This document shows, piece after piece, positions 50,977 through 60,716 of a DNA stretch of 64,000 nucleotides (position 1 is the stretch's first letter; each line of letters opens with the position of its first letter). The translations under genes and the position numbers were made by a program. The notes beneath the pieces are model-generated. The model saw nothing but the letters and a program-made list of their open reading frames with translations, did no database searches and was not told where the DNA came from. This DNA comes from Staphylococcus sp. IVB6181 (lineage in GTDB: Bacteria > Bacillota > Bacilli > Staphylococcales > Staphylococcaceae), in contig NZ_CP095096.1 of assembly GCF_025561445.1 (NCBI RefSeq), positions 847,822-911,821 on the forward strand, written 5' to 3'.

Positions 50977-51012
50977 AAGCCGCAGCTGTCTCCATTCAGT
51001 TGCGGCTTTTAA
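50977..51012 (+). terminator. Terminator after the PPDK regulator
   Basis: AAGCCGCA (50977-50984) pairs with TGCGGCTT (51001-51008), with inner pairing, then TTAAAA. Confidence 0.75.
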
Positions 51013-51081
51013 AATGGTTTTCTTTGAATTATATGTAATTAGCATTTAATTTAGAGAGAGAAGCAAAAGGAGTTGTTAGCT

Positions 51082-52095
51082 ATGGAAAATGAACAAATTG
51101 TATTTGCGCAATTTCCAGACGGATTGCCAGATGAACAGACATTTAGATATGAAGCGGCAGAGATAAAAGAACCGAAACAAGGTGAAGTTTTATTAGAAAC
51201 AGCTTATCTATCCATTGATCCATATTTCCGCAATGGTATGATTAAAGGCGCTTCATATGTGACTGAATTTAAACTTGATCAGCCGATTTGGGGCCGCGGA
51301 ATCGCAAAAGTGATTAAATCTAATGATGACGCTGTCAAAGAAGGTGACGTTGTCAGAGGTGTGATGGAATGGAGACGTTACAACACTATGGCTGTCAAAG
51401 ACTTAGAAGTTTTAAATGTCAATGATGAGATTCCAGTTCATTGGTATTTAGGCGCTTTAGGTGTAACTGGTCAAACAGCTTATCATGGTTTGCTTAAAAT
51501 AGGTCAGCCAAAAGCAGATGAAACGGTTGTTGTTTCAGCAGCATCAGGTGCTGTCGGTTCTGTTGTGGGTCAAATTGCTAAAATTAAAGGAAGCTATGTT
51601 GTAGGTATTGCCGGCGGTAAAGCCAAAACACAATATTTGATTGATGAACTCGGTTTCGATGACGCAGTAGATTATCAAAAAAGTAATTATGCCGATGCAT
51701 TGGCTAAAGCAGTACCGAATGGTGTCGATGTATATTTTGAAAATGTCGGCGGAACCGTTGCAAATGAAGTGTTTAAAAACTTAAACGCATTTGCGCGTAT
51801 ACCAGTCTGCGGTTCTATTTCGAACTATAATGACAAAGAAACAGCTTACGAACCAGCTGTACAACCGATGTTGATAAAAAATCAAGCACTAATGCAAGGT
51901 TTCTTATCGACTCAATTTAAAGATGATTTTGAAGATGCTGAGAATGAGTTAGCACAATGGATTAAAGACGGGAAAATCAAAACTAAAACAGCATTAGTTA
52001 AAGGCTTCGGTAAAATCCCTAGTGCATTCCAATCACTATTTACTGGCAAAGAAATCGGAAAACAAATCGTTCAAGTTTCTTCAGTACTAGATTAA
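51082..52095 (+). CDS. NADP-dependent MDR oxidoreductase (YfmJ/LTB4-DH type)
   Basis: A 337-residue protein of the medium-chain zinc-independent reductases. Start MENEQIVFAQFPDG; ATG at 51082 is 9 nt after AAAGGAG. The cofactor loop is VSAASGAVGSVVGQIAKIKG near residue 150, and YLSIDPYFRNGM is near 48, a hallmark of the leukotriene B4 12-hydroxydehydrogenase/enoyl reductase group. Typically reduces activated alkenes; the physiological substrate is unknown. Confidence 0.88.
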   Translation: MENEQIVFAQFPDGLPDEQTFRYEAAEIKEPKQGEVLLETAYLSIDPYFRNGMIKGASYVTEFKLDQPIWGRGIAKVIKSNDDAVKEGDVVRGVMEWRRYNTMAVKDLEVLNVNDEIPVHWYLGALGVTGQTAYHGLLKIGQPKADETVVVSAASGAVGSVVGQIAKIKGSYVVGIAGGKAKTQYLIDELGFDDAVDYQKSNYADALAKAVPNGVDVYFENVGGTVANEVFKNLNAFARIPVCGSISNYNDKETAYEPAVQPMLIKNQALMQGFLSTQFKDDFEDAENELAQWIKDGKIKTKTALVKGFGKIPSAFQSLFTGKEIGKQIVQVSSVLD

Positions 52096-52100
52096 TCATT

Positions 52101-52150
52101 AAAGGCATTCTAAAAGTAAAACTTTACTTTTGGAATGCCTATTTTTTATT
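52101..52150 (+). terminator. Terminator after the MDR reductase
   Basis: A long arm, AGGCATTC...GAATGCCT with AAGTA/TACTT inside, followed by ATTTTTTATT. Confidence 0.85.
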
Positions 52151-52228
52151 GCAGTCCTCTTAATAAACCACTATACTTAAGTGAAAATATACAACCACCA
52201 AGAAGACACAAAGTTAGGGGATAGAGAG

Positions 52229-53104
52229 ATGGAGAAACAAAATCAACCTGATGCCAAGACAATAAGGTTAATTGCGATTATCGCAGTGGCTTTGGGCGTA
52301 CTTGGAATTATTAAATATATCTGGGCTGAACATAGTCAGAATAATCCGATAGATCAAGGCAATAAAATCGCAACACCGACTTTATTTATGCATGGTTATG
52401 GCGGCAGTGTTAATTCCGAACGCTACTTTGCACACCAAGCCAAAGAAGAGGGGTACGCAAAAGAGACTGTGGTTGCGACAGTCGGTTCGAATGGTCACGT
52501 TACTTTAAAAGGGAAGATTGAAGCTGATGACAAACATCCCATTGTTTTAGTGAATCTAAAGGACAATAAGAACAGTGATATGAAGCTGAATGCTTTATGG
52601 ATTAAAAACGTTTTAGAAGCTTTGAAACAAGACTATCAATTCAAGCAATACAATATTGTTACACATTCAATGAGTAACTTGTCGTTTGCGAATTACATGC
52701 TCAAATACGGCAACAATGCTGATTTGCCTGAGTTAAACAAACAAGTCAATATCGCAGGTACATTTAATGGTATTATCGGTATCAATGATGAACCAGGTAA
52801 AGTGACAGTAGACGACAACGGAAAACCTGATCAAATGACAGACGGTTTTCTAGATTTATTGAATTTGAAAAAGGTTGCGGCTTATGAAAAAGTATCGATT
52901 TTAAATATTTATGGTGATATCGGTGATGGTTCAAATAGCGATGGCCGTGTGACGAATGCTTCTTCAAAATCATTAAAATATATTATGAATCATCATGCGA
53001 AAAGCTATCAGGAACACTTGATTAAAGGCAAACAAGGTCAACATAGTCAATTGCATGAAAGCAAAGAAGCGGCAGATCGTATTTTCAAATTCTTATGGAA
53101 ATAA
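52229..53104 (+). CDS. Alpha/beta hydrolase, DUF915 type, membrane-anchored
   Basis: A 291-residue protein with a single N-terminal membrane segment (about 16-35, IRLIAIIAVALGVLGIIKYI) and an external hydrolase domain. The oxyanion motif is FMHGYGGS near 53, and the nucleophile lies in THSMSN (Ser-His-Ser context as in DUF915 lipase-like proteins). Start MEKQNQ at 52229, 8 nt after TTAGGGG. It resembles the secreted cell-surface hydrolases of staphylococci; the substrate is unknown. Confidence 0.82.
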   Translation: MEKQNQPDAKTIRLIAIIAVALGVLGIIKYIWAEHSQNNPIDQGNKIATPTLFMHGYGGSVNSERYFAHQAKEEGYAKETVVATVGSNGHVTLKGKIEADDKHPIVLVNLKDNKNSDMKLNALWIKNVLEALKQDYQFKQYNIVTHSMSNLSFANYMLKYGNNADLPELNKQVNIAGTFNGIIGINDEPGKVTVDDNGKPDQMTDGFLDLLNLKKVAAYEKVSILNIYGDIGDGSNSDGRVTNASSKSLKYIMNHHAKSYQEHLIKGKQGQHSQLHESKEAADRIFKFLWK

Positions 53105-53113
53105 GCGCAAAGA

Positions 53114-53142
53114 TTAGAAAAAGTACAAATAGGCAATATAAT
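53114..53142 (+). promoter_or_regulatory. Promoter of the first zinc-type dehydrogenase
   Basis: TTAGAA (53114-53119), 17-nt spacer, TATAAT (53137-53142). Confidence 0.5.
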
Positions 53143-53176
53143 AAATAGATGTATTAGAATAAATGAGGTGTAAAAC

Positions 53177-54190
53177 ATGAAAGCAATAGGTGCAGATAAA
53201 GCCTTTGAATTATCAGAAGGCAACTTATTTTATGAATTCGATAAAGAAAAACCTGTTCCTAAAGACAGAGAGTTATTAGTTAATATCAAGGCTATCAGTG
53301 TCAACCCGATAGATACGAAACAACGCAAGCGACCTATCGAAAATCCGCCGAGAATATTAGGCTATGACGCAGTAGGTGTTGTAGAAGCAACAGGTCAAAA
53401 TTGCGAATTGTTTAAGACGGGCGATGAAGTGTTTTATTCTGGCTCGTTATTATTTGATGGGTCTAATGCAGAGTATCAAGTGATGGATGAACGCTATGCG
53501 GCAGCTAAACCAAGCAATGTGTCATATAGTGAAGCAGCAAGCTTCCCATTAACTTCTATTACAGCATATGAAGTCCTCTTTGATATTTTCAACATTTCTT
53601 CAAACCCTGATAATAACAAAGGTAAAACATTATTGATAATTAATGGTGCAGGCGGTGTCGGCAGTATTGCGACACAAATCGCAAAAGCTTACGGCCTTAA
53701 AGTGGTTACTACAGCAGGCAGAGAAGAAACAACAGAATGGTCGAAACAAATGGGTGCAGACTTAGTTATTAATTACAAAGAAGATTTAAAAGCACAGTTG
53801 GATGCTAATGGTGTGAAAGACATTGACTTTATCTTCTGTACTTTTAATACGGACATGTATTATGAAACAATGATTGATTTAGTCAAACCAAGAGGCATTT
53901 TAGCAACCATCGTCGCATTTAATGAAAATCAAGACTTGAACTTGCTTAAAGGCAAAAGTTTAACGTTTGCGCATGAAAATATGTTTGCACGTTCTATCAA
54001 TGATACAGATATTATTCAATATCACCGCTATTTGACAGATGTGTCTAAAAAGGTAGAAGCGGGTGCTTACCAGCCGACGGTCACAAAAGTTGTTGATCAG
54101 CTGACACCAGAGACACTTTATGAAGCACATCAAGCATTAGAACAACATGCGATTAATGGTAAATTAGTATTCAATTTAGAAAATAAATAA
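53177..54190 (+). CDS. Zinc-type alcohol dehydrogenase-like MDR protein, copy 1
   Basis: A 337-residue MDR protein, [23 protein letters not shown]. The catalytic domain runs to about 130, then the Rossmann fold has [19 protein letters not shown] near 155. It lacks the zinc ligand set, so it is a quinone-reductase-like (ZADH/YhdH-related) enzyme in spite of the common name. It is the first of a tandem pair and has its own promoter and terminator (54198). Confidence 0.88.
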   Translation: MKAIGADKAFELSEGNLFYEFDKEKPVPKDRELLVNIKAISVNPIDTKQRKRPIENPPRILGYDAVGVVEATGQNCELFKTGDEVFYSGSLLFDGSNAEYQVMDERYAAAKPSNVSYSEAASFPLTSITAYEVLFDIFNISSNPDNNKGKTLLIINGAGGVGSIATQIAKAYGLKVVTTAGREETTEWSKQMGADLVINYKEDLKAQLDANGVKDIDFIFCTFNTDMYYETMIDLVKPRGILATIVAFNENQDLNLLKGKSLTFAHENMFARSINDTDIIQYHRYLTDVSKKVEAGAYQPTVTKVVDQLTPETLYEAHQALEQHAINGKLVFNLENK

Positions 54191-54197
54191 TGAACAG

Positions 54198-54251
54198 AGA
54201 CATCAGAAACAGTTGAAAATACTGTTTTCTGGTGTCTTTTTAAATTGTATC
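54198..54251 (+). terminator. Terminator between the MDR paralogues
   Basis: AGACATCAGAAACAG (54198-54212) pairs with CTGTTTTCTGGTGTCT, with two G-T or bulge positions, followed by TTTTTA. Confidence 0.75.
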
Positions 54252-54263
54252 AAAGCTAAACAA

Positions 54264-54292
54264 TTGCTTAATCTTCAACTAAGTTCTATGAT
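54264..54292 (+). promoter_or_regulatory. Promoter of the second MDR paralogue
   Basis: TTGCTT (54264-54269), 17-nt spacer, TATGAT (54287-54292). Confidence 0.55.
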
Positions 54293-54325
54293 GAGGCAAC
54301 AATCACAAATAAAGGAAGTGTTCAT

Positions 54326-55339
54326 ATGAAAGCGATTGGTGCAGATCGCAGTTTTGAATTATCAGAAGGTAATTTGTTTTATGAATTCGATAAAGAAGTA
54401 CCAACACCTAAAGGCAATGAAATTTTAGTGAAAGTCAAAGCTATCAGTGTGAATCCTGTCGATACAAAAATCAGACAATCACCAGTAGACAAAGCACCAA
54501 GAATTTTAGGTTATGATGCTGCAGGTGTGGTAGAGGCAGTCGGACCTAAAAGCGAATTATTTAATGTCGGTGATGAAGTATTTTATTCCGGTTCAAGTTT
54601 CTATGACGGTTCAAATGAACAATATCAAGTGATGGACGAGCGTTTGGTTGGAAAGAAACCAGATAATGTTTCATACAGCGAAGCAGCGAGTCTGCCTTTA
54701 ACAGCGTTAACGGCTTATGAAGTGTTGTTTGATGTCTTCGGCATTTCTTCTAACCCTGATAATAATAAGGGTAAATCTATTTTGATTATAAATGGTGCAG
54801 GCGGTGTCGGCAGTATTGCGACACAAATCGCAAAAGTCTACGGCCTTCATGTCGTAACAACAGCAGGAAGACAAGAAACAAAAGAATGGTCTGAATCAAT
54901 GGGCGCTGATATTGTCTTGAATTATAAAGAAGGTTTAAAAGATCAATTAGCTGACCATCAAATTCAATACTTTGACTACATCTTCTGTACGCATGATACA
55001 GATGAGTACTATGAACTCATGATTGACTTAATCAAACCAAGAGGACATATTACAACGATTGTAGCTTTCAAAGAGAAACAAGATTTGAATTTATTAAAAG
55101 GCAAGAGCCTGACATTCACACACGATTATATGTTCGGAAGATTAGATTACGGTGTTGATGAAATTCAGTACCACCGCTATTTAACTGACTTATCTCAAAA
55201 AGTAGAAGCAGACAGTTATCAGCCAACGATGACTAAAGAAGTAAAAGGTTTAACACCAGAGATATTATTTGAAGCACATCAATTATTAGAAAGCCAATCT
55301 ATGATAGGCAAATTAGTTATTAATATGGAAAATGAATAA
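54326..55339 (+). CDS. Zinc-type alcohol dehydrogenase-like MDR protein, copy 2
   Basis: A 337-residue protein, [23 protein letters not shown], the same length as copy 1 and very similar throughout. The Rossmann motif [19 protein letters not shown] is identical except for one residue. A 46-nt stretch is exactly identical in the two genes (53642-53687 and 54791-54836), while the flanks differ, suggesting gene conversion or strong constraint. It has its own promoter. Confidence 0.88.
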   Translation: MKAIGADRSFELSEGNLFYEFDKEVPTPKGNEILVKVKAISVNPVDTKIRQSPVDKAPRILGYDAAGVVEAVGPKSELFNVGDEVFYSGSSFYDGSNEQYQVMDERLVGKKPDNVSYSEAASLPLTALTAYEVLFDVFGISSNPDNNKGKSILIINGAGGVGSIATQIAKVYGLHVVTTAGRQETKEWSESMGADIVLNYKEGLKDQLADHQIQYFDYIFCTHDTDEYYELMIDLIKPRGHITTIVAFKEKQDLNLLKGKSLTFTHDYMFGRLDYGVDEIQYHRYLTDLSQKVEADSYQPTMTKEVKGLTPEILFEAHQLLESQSMIGKLVINMENE

Positions 55340-55350
55340 GATTAAGTTAT

Positions 55351-55382
55351 GCACTGAGGTAAACACTTCAGTGCTTTTTTCT
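55351..55382 (+). terminator. Terminator after MDR copy 2
   Basis: GCACTGAGG (55351-55359) pairs with CTTCAGTGC (55366-55374), followed by TTTTTTC. Confidence 0.85.
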
Positions 55383-55431
55383 TTAATAAAAGTATTGTGC
55401 AACCTAGTATATTATCGCAAAAAATAATAAA

Positions 55432-55456
55432 GATTAAAAAGTGTTATATCGGGTAA
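55432..55456 (+). promoter_or_regulatory. Sigma-B-like promoter of the BCCT gene
   Basis: GATTAA (55432-55437), 13-nt spacer, GGGTAA (55451-55456), fitting GWWTWW-N13-15-GGGWAW. The start codon is 37 nt downstream. Confidence 0.55.
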
Positions 55457-55492
55457 TGACATCATATCAACTTTTAGAAGGGATTTAGGTTT

Positions 55493-57055
55493 ATGAAAGT
55501 CAATAAGATGACCAAAGTGTTTTGGTTTGCGCTTACGATATGCACGCTTTTTGTGATTTTCGGCGCAATTTTCCCAAAACATCTTGAGACAGGGACACAA
55601 CAAATTACAACTTTCATAGCAAAATATTTCACTTGGTATTATCTGATTTTATTATTAGTGATTTTGATTGTTTGTATTTATTTGTTGTTCTCACGTTATT
55701 CTAGTATCACTTTAGGTGAGGAAGGAGAAGATCCTGAGTTTTCACTGCAATCTTGGTTTGCGATGCTGTTTAGTGCAGGTATGGGAATAGGTTTAGTATT
55801 CTGGACAACAGCAGAACCTATCAGTCATGCTTATACACAAACACCGTTACATAAAGCAGGGACGCAAGCAGCCATTGATGATGCGATGCAGTTTGCATTC
55901 TTCCACTGGGGTGTGCATGCTTGGGCAGTATACGGTATTGTCGCATTAGTCTTTGCCTATTTCAGTTTCCATAGAGGCTATAAAGGGTTAGTCAGTGCAA
56001 CATTAGTGCCGTTATTCGGTGAAAAGCGCATGCGCGGTCCTATCGGCGGAATGATTGACGTACTTGCGATTATTGCGACAGTGACGGGTGTTGCCGCAAC
56101 GTTAGGATTCGGTGCACTGCAGATTAATGAAGGGCTGCATTATTTATTCAAACTGCCGTCTAACTTTGGAATGCAAGTTGTCATTGTAGTGATTGCGACA
56201 TTCTTATTCACATGGAGTGCTTGGTCAGGGATTGATAAAGGGATTAAAACACTCAGCAACATCAATATGGTATTAGCATTTATCGTATTGATTGTCTTGT
56301 TCGCAGTCGGACCTACATTATTCACATTGAATAACTTTACCAACTCATTAGGGAATTATATTTTCAATTTCTTCGGTATGAGTTTGCGTATTCCGCAAAA
56401 TGGCGGCGACAAATTCCAATGGATGCAGAACTGGACAGTATTCTATTGGGCATGGTGGATTTCATGGGCACCATTCGTCGGTATCTTTATTGCCCGTGTT
56501 TCACGCGGCCGTACAATTAAAGAATTTATTTTAGGTGTATTATTTGTGCCGGCATTAGTATGTTTCTTCTTCTTTGCGGTATTCGGCTCAGCTGCGATTT
56601 ATTTACAAAAGAATGGTATTGCGGATATTGCAAAAGAAGCGACTGAAACAGCTACGTTTGCGACACTGCAGCATTATCCGTTAGGTTTCATTTTAAGTTT
56701 AGTGTCGTTAGCAGTCATTATGATTTTCTTCGTCACATCAGCTGACTCAGCGACTTATGTATTAGGTATGCTGAGCTCAAAAGGCAGCATTACCCCTTCA
56801 TCTTCAGTCAAAGTTTCATGGGGTGTGATTTTAGCCTTGTTCGCATTAATCATGATTTATACAGGAGGAACACAAGCGATTCAGAACTTGTTGATTATCG
56901 CAGCGTTGCCTTTCTCCATTGTCATTATCTTTATGATGTGGTCGCTGTTTATAGCGTTAGGCGAAGAAAAACCGAGGTATCACACTTCAAATCATAAGCA
57001 GCGCAAAGTGCTGTCTAAAAAGCGTAACCGTAATATTTCAGAGTCGGATTCTTAA
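55493..57055 (+). CDS. BCCT-family osmolyte transporter (OpuD-like)
   Basis: A 520-residue, 12-helix transporter of the betaine/carnitine/choline family. The core GMGIGLVFWTTAEPISH is near 98-114, and the family Trp motif NWTVFYWAWWISWAPFVGIFIARVSRG is near 311. It takes up glycine betaine or related osmolytes by Na+ symport. In S. aureus the opuD2 gene sits at the same place before amaP-asp23. A strong terminator here separates it from amaP. Confidence 0.9.
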   Translation: MKVNKMTKVFWFALTICTLFVIFGAIFPKHLETGTQQITTFIAKYFTWYYLILLLVILIVCIYLLFSRYSSITLGEEGEDPEFSLQSWFAMLFSAGMGIGLVFWTTAEPISHAYTQTPLHKAGTQAAIDDAMQFAFFHWGVHAWAVYGIVALVFAYFSFHRGYKGLVSATLVPLFGEKRMRGPIGGMIDVLAIIATVTGVAATLGFGALQINEGLHYLFKLPSNFGMQVVIVVIATFLFTWSAWSGIDKGIKTLSNINMVLAFIVLIVLFAVGPTLFTLNNFTNSLGNYIFNFFGMSLRIPQNGGDKFQWMQNWTVFYWAWWISWAPFVGIFIARVSRGRTIKEFILGVLFVPALVCFFFFAVFGSAAIYLQKNGIADIAKEATETATFATLQHYPLGFILSLVSLAVIMIFFVTSADSATYVLGMLSSKGSITPSSSVKVSWGVILALFALIMIYTGGTQAIQNLLIIAALPFSIVIIFMMWSLFIALGEEKPRYHTSNHKQRKVLSKKRNRNISESDS

Positions 57056-57059
57056 ATAT

Positions 57060-57119
57060 AAAGCATAAGTTGCTACATACAATACGTCTTGTATGTAGAG
57101 CTTATGCTTTTTAATTTTT
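57060..57119 (+). terminator. Terminator after the BCCT gene
   Basis: AAGCATAAG (57061-57069) with CTTATGCTT (57101-57109), inner CTACATACA/TGTATGTAG, then TTTAATTTTT. Confidence 0.85.
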
Positions 57120-57138
57120 AAAGATATATATTCAATGT

Positions 57139-57164
57139 GTTTTCCAATTGTTTAGCAAGGGTAT
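57139..57164 (+). promoter_or_regulatory. Sigma-B-like promoter of amaP-asp23
   Basis: GTTTTC (57139-57144), 14-nt spacer, GGGTAT (57159-57164). The same hexamers and spacer precede glcU-gdh. asp23 is a standard sigma-B target in S. aureus. Confidence 0.75.
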
Positions 57165-57209
57165 TTAAACATAAACGTAATTAACATTAGATTGAGGAGG
57201 TGCAGCACC

Positions 57210-57758
57210 GTGAGAAGATTGAAAAATTTCATATTAGGTATTTTGATTGTGGCAGTTGTAGGTATGCTTGTCTTTATGCTTGTGAAAGTACCTCAAGTAC
57301 CGCAAGTCGATACTTATCAACAACAGCTTCTGACTTTCGCATGGTTCTTGCCAGTACTGTTTACCTTAGCTGGTTTACTGATTTTACTCGGCATCATATT
57401 GATTTTCAGTCTGTTTGCGCCCACACATCGAAAACCGGGATTGTATAAAATCTATTCGGATGGTTATATTTATATATCAAGAAAATCAATTGACAAAGTT
57501 GCACTTGATACTATGGCACAATATGATCAGCTCATGCAGCCGAATGTGGTAACAAAATGCTACAGCAAGAAGAAAAAGTCTTACATAGACTTAAAGGCTG
57601 ATTTCTTTTTACCAGATCAATCACATGCACAAACAATAACTGAAAATGTCAGAACAGATATTAAGAAAAACGTAGAGTATTTTGCGGAAGTACCTATTAG
57701 AAAATTAGAAGTAAATGTTAAGGATCAAAAAAGTCCATCAAGTCCAAGAGTGTTATAA
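57210..57758 (+). CDS. amaP: Alkaline shock membrane anchor protein AmaP
   Basis: About 182 residues with a GTG start (RRLKNFILGILIV) 8 nt after GAGGAGG. Two membrane segments lie at about 8-27 and 50-73, followed by a cytoplasmic domain with a DUF322-like fold ending in VRTDIKKNVEYFAEVPIRKLEVNVK. In S. aureus AmaP anchors Asp23 at the membrane. It is the first gene of the operon, 15 bp from the next. Confidence 0.9.
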   Translation: MRRLKNFILGILIVAVVGMLVFMLVKVPQVPQVDTYQQQLLTFAWFLPVLFTLAGLLILLGIILIFSLFAPTHRKPGLYKIYSDGYIYISRKSIDKVALDTMAQYDQLMQPNVVTKCYSKKKKSYIDLKADFFLPDQSHAQTITENVRTDIKKNVEYFAEVPIRKLEVNVKDQKSPSSPRVL

Positions 57759-57773
57759 AGGAGGGGGAACAGG

Positions 57774-58013
57774 ATGTCTAACGAAAACAAACAAAAACCG
57801 AATGATTCTACACAACACGTTGTTGATTTTATAAAGAGTTATATTGGAAGAATTGTTGGCTTTTTAGTCTTTTTAATCATTGCGATTTTATTTTTAACCA
57901 TCGGCTTTTGGAAAACCGTCCTGATTATCGTGATGTGTTTAATTGGAATAGGAATCGGGTACATTAAAGACCGTAGACAACAATTTCTAAACTTTTTAAA
58001 CCGGTGGAGCTAA
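57774..58013 (+). CDS. DUF2273 small membrane protein
   Basis: A 79-residue protein, MSNENKQKPNDSTQHVVDFIKSYIGR, with two close hydrophobic segments (about 29-45 and 48-64) and a KDRRQQF tail. DUF2273 proteins always occur beside Asp23/AmaP genes; they probably join the envelope stress complex. AGGAGGGGG lies upstream. Confidence 0.85.
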   Translation: MSNENKQKPNDSTQHVVDFIKSYIGRIVGFLVFLIIAILFLTIGFWKTVLIIVMCLIGIGIGYIKDRRQQFLNFLNRWS

Positions 58014-58077
58014 CTTATAATTTTTGTAAACATTTGAGACGCATATGGAAATTTCTAAATAAAAAGGAGAATGCAAT

Positions 58078-58572
58078 ATGGCAGTTGATAATACTAAAGC
58101 AAAACAAGCTTATGACCAAGAAACAGGAGTAAACCAAGTGGAGCAGCAAGAAAACCAAGCGAACCAACAACCTAAATTCCAAAATAAATTAACATTCACA
58201 GATGAAGTTATTGAAAAAATTGCTGGTATTGCGGCACGCGAAGTAGACGGAATTCTTTCATTGAAAGGCAATTTCGTAGACAGCATCAGCAACCAGTTCT
58301 CTAGTACTGAAAATGTAACACAAGGTGTATCAGTTGAAGTAGGAGAAAAACAAACAGCAGTAGACTTAAGAGTCATTTTAGAATACGGTGAAGCAGCACC
58401 TAAAATCTTCCGCAAAGTGACAGACTTGATTAAAGAACAAGTGAAACACATGACTGGCTTGCAAGTTGTTGAAGTGAATATGCGTGTTGAAGATGTGATG
58501 ACACGTAAAGAATTCGAACAAAAACAAAAAGATAATAAAGAGCAGCAAAAACAAGAAAAAGGATTACAATAA
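58078..58572 (+). CDS. asp23: Asp23/Gls24 alkaline shock protein
   Basis: A 164-residue soluble protein. The N-terminal Q/N-rich tail (about 1-40) leads to the Asp23 domain: [27 protein letters not shown], then [19 protein letters not shown], and [19 protein letters not shown]. Abundant cytoplasmic protein that clusters at the membrane and is induced by alkaline and envelope stress through sigma-B. A terminator lies at 58594. Confidence 0.95.
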   Translation: MAVDNTKAKQAYDQETGVNQVEQQENQANQQPKFQNKLTFTDEVIEKIAGIAAREVDGILSLKGNFVDSISNQFSSTENVTQGVSVEVGEKQTAVDLRVILEYGEAAPKIFRKVTDLIKEQVKHMTGLQVVEVNMRVEDVMTRKEFEQKQKDNKEQQKQEKGLQ

Positions 58573-58593
58573 TCTGAAGCATAAAGCTATGGC

Positions 58594-58627
58594 AGAGGAC
58601 GGAAATAGATTTCCGCCCTCTTTTTTT
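58594..58627 (+). terminator. Terminator after asp23
   Basis: AGAGGACGGAAA pairs with TTTCCGCCCTCT, a T-run follows. Confidence 0.85.
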
Positions 58628-58634
58628 GGATGAA

Positions 58635-58670
58635 ATAAAAAAAGACAGGAAGTCTATGCTTCCTGCCAGA
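58635..58670 (-). terminator. Terminator after sfaD
   Basis: On the minus strand GGCAGGAAG pairs with CTTCCTGTC around a 7-nt loop, followed by seven T. Confidence 0.85.
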
Positions 58671-58687
58671 AAATAAAAGTAGTTGAT

Positions 58688-60655
58688 TTAGTTAGGGGAT
58701 AGAGGATTGTCGACTTTCACGTAAGTATATTCATGTGCCTCATCTTCTAAACGCATAGTTGTCACGCATTTATAGTCGATAGTCTGATCAAAAAAGACTT
58801 GTTCGATACGTGATAAGCGTTCATTATCAATCTCTTTATCCTCATGCATTTGTTGGAACTTGGCTTGTGTTATACGTTTAACTTCGTTCCACAGGCTGTT
58901 TTCAAATGCGGCACTATCTTCTGTGTGTTGTGCGACAGTAAGAATCATTTCGCCTAAATGGTTTTGAATCGTTGAATAGAAAGCTTTGTTGAAAACAGAA
59001 ACAGATTTATCAGTTAATATACGTGATTTCTCATGGAAGTGTGCAGTTGAATAACCAAGTTGATTCAACTGTGCTTCATCAATTCTCAAGCCTTCAAAAT
59101 CTCTGATAAAGATATGATTGAAGCTGCCGTCAAGGTTAAATGAAGCAACCGCATTTTGTAAGTGTGCTTCTAATGCAATGCCGTATTTAACCATCAGCGG
59201 AACAACTAAATCTACTAAGGCTTGTGCATAATCTGAAAGCCATGATAATGCGGTAGATTCGAATGTATCAAAATTTTGTGCTGCTTTGAAACGAGTAATC
59301 AATGTATTGACCACTGCAGTACCTTCATTAGGATTTACTGACACAAAGCTCGATGGAATGATATTAATCGTATTGTCTTCTGTAAGATGATAAACGTTTT
59401 CGCGTAATAATGAACCTAATTGTTCGCTGCGTTCAGTTTGATATTCGCCTTGATCATTCGCATTATAAAAATGAATACCTGCTGTTTCAGGAATCGTTGA
59501 AGCTTTGATGTCTTTAAATAATGCATCATGCGTTAATATACGATTGACGATGTGTGTCACTAACGGTCCATTAAAAGTAGTTTGTTCAGATAGGGTACGG
59601 ATTTCACCTGTAATATGCACATTGGTAGATAACTTCACATGCGGCGTTGTTTGCGGCAGTTTCGGTACCAAGGTTCTAAACGATAGACCGGCATAATACG
59701 TTGTATCATAATCAATGTCTAAGATAAGTCCTTGATTGATTTCATCTTGGTAATCGCGATGCAAAATTTCATCATATTGCCACGGATGCAAAATAATTAT
59801 GCTGAAAGCATCTTTGGCATCATTAGGTACAGCTTGATCAAAGGCTGTTTTCAAACCTTCAAAAGCATTAAAGAGCGTGTCATTATATGTATGCTCAAGT
59901 GTTTGTGTTCGAACTAAGTCATTATGCACAGCAATCCATTTTAATGCTTGTTTGTGCTGAAACTCTGAAGAATAGCGGATATTCATTTCAGGCGTTAAGC
60001 CTTTGCGCAGTTTGGCACCTGGGTGAAGCGGATGACCTTCGATGACTGCTTGCTCAGAGCGTAAATAACTATCTGAAGCCTGTTCGATAATTTCAAGCAT
60101 TGATTGTGTATCGTCTTTTAAAGCAGTAGCCTGATAGCTTAATGCAAGTGCCATATTGGCTGCACTGTTCATCATATCATCACTGAATTGCTGGCTTGCA
60201 GGACCTTTATATTGCGGTGCCTCTTTCAAAATGACATCTAATACTTCTTCTGGATGCATAATACGCTGTACATGATTAGAATCAGATAGGGACACAAAAT
60301 AAAAAGGACCTTGCATATCAATACGGTCAAAAGCATGGAACCCTGAAATAGGGGCATACAGTGATTGATCAGAAGCCGGCCAATCCATTTTCATAACTTT
60401 TTGTGTTGGGGACACAAGCGCAAACGGAACTTCTTCAGCATTAAGAATTTGCGAAGTATGGGCTTGGTTCACCATATTTTCTCTATAAATTGAAACCACG
60501 AGACGTTTGGTAATTAAATCCCTGGCTGTAAGTAAAACTTTAGTAAATTGTTCAGCCCACAATGGGTGGTTGGCACTAAGGAAATCATATGCTGATTGTT
60601 CCTCTTGTGTCAGATTGATTGGTTGCTGATGAGTATCTTGTAAATTATTTTTCAT
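58688..60655 (-). CDS. sfaD: Staphyloferrin A synthetase SfaD (IucA/IucC family)
   Basis: A 655-residue NRPS-independent siderophore synthetase. Characteristic motifs are EGHPLHPGAKLRKG at about residue 205 (ATP site), IILHPWQYDEIL near 290 and RDFEGLRID near 525. In S. aureus SfaD joins citrate to D-ornithine to form the first amide. It is divergent from sfaA with a Fur box between, the S. aureus arrangement. Confidence 0.93.
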   Translation of the reverse strand: MKNNLQDTHQQPINLTQEEQSAYDFLSANHPLWAEQFTKVLLTARDLITKRLVVSIYRENMVNQAHTSQILNAEEVPFALVSPTQKVMKMDWPASDQSLYAPISGFHAFDRIDMQGPFYFVSLSDSNHVQRIMHPEEVLDVILKEAPQYKGPASQQFSDDMMNSAANMALALSYQATALKDDTQSMLEIIEQASDSYLRSEQAVIEGHPLHPGAKLRKGLTPEMNIRYSSEFQHKQALKWIAVHNDLVRTQTLEHTYNDTLFNAFEGLKTAFDQAVPNDAKDAFSIIILHPWQYDEILHRDYQDEINQGLILDIDYDTTYYAGLSFRTLVPKLPQTTPHVKLSTNVHITGEIRTLSEQTTFNGPLVTHIVNRILTHDALFKDIKASTIPETAGIHFYNANDQGEYQTERSEQLGSLLRENVYHLTEDNTINIIPSSFVSVNPNEGTAVVNTLITRFKAAQNFDTFESTALSWLSDYAQALVDLVVPLMVKYGIALEAHLQNAVASFNLDGSFNHIFIRDFEGLRIDEAQLNQLGYSTAHFHEKSRILTDKSVSVFNKAFYSTIQNHLGEMILTVAQHTEDSAAFENSLWNEVKRITQAKFQQMHEDKEIDNERLSRIEQVFFDQTIDYKCVTTMRLEDEAHEYTYVKVDNPLSPN

Positions 60656-60716
60656 AATACACCTCTTAATTAATCATTTTACAAAACTACTAAAGATTTG
60701 TATAATCCATCATATC

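Noticed and set aside
57200-57448. An 82-codon frame inside amaP.
   Set aside because: It is a shadow frame of amaP with no ribosome binding site and an unlikely amino acid composition.
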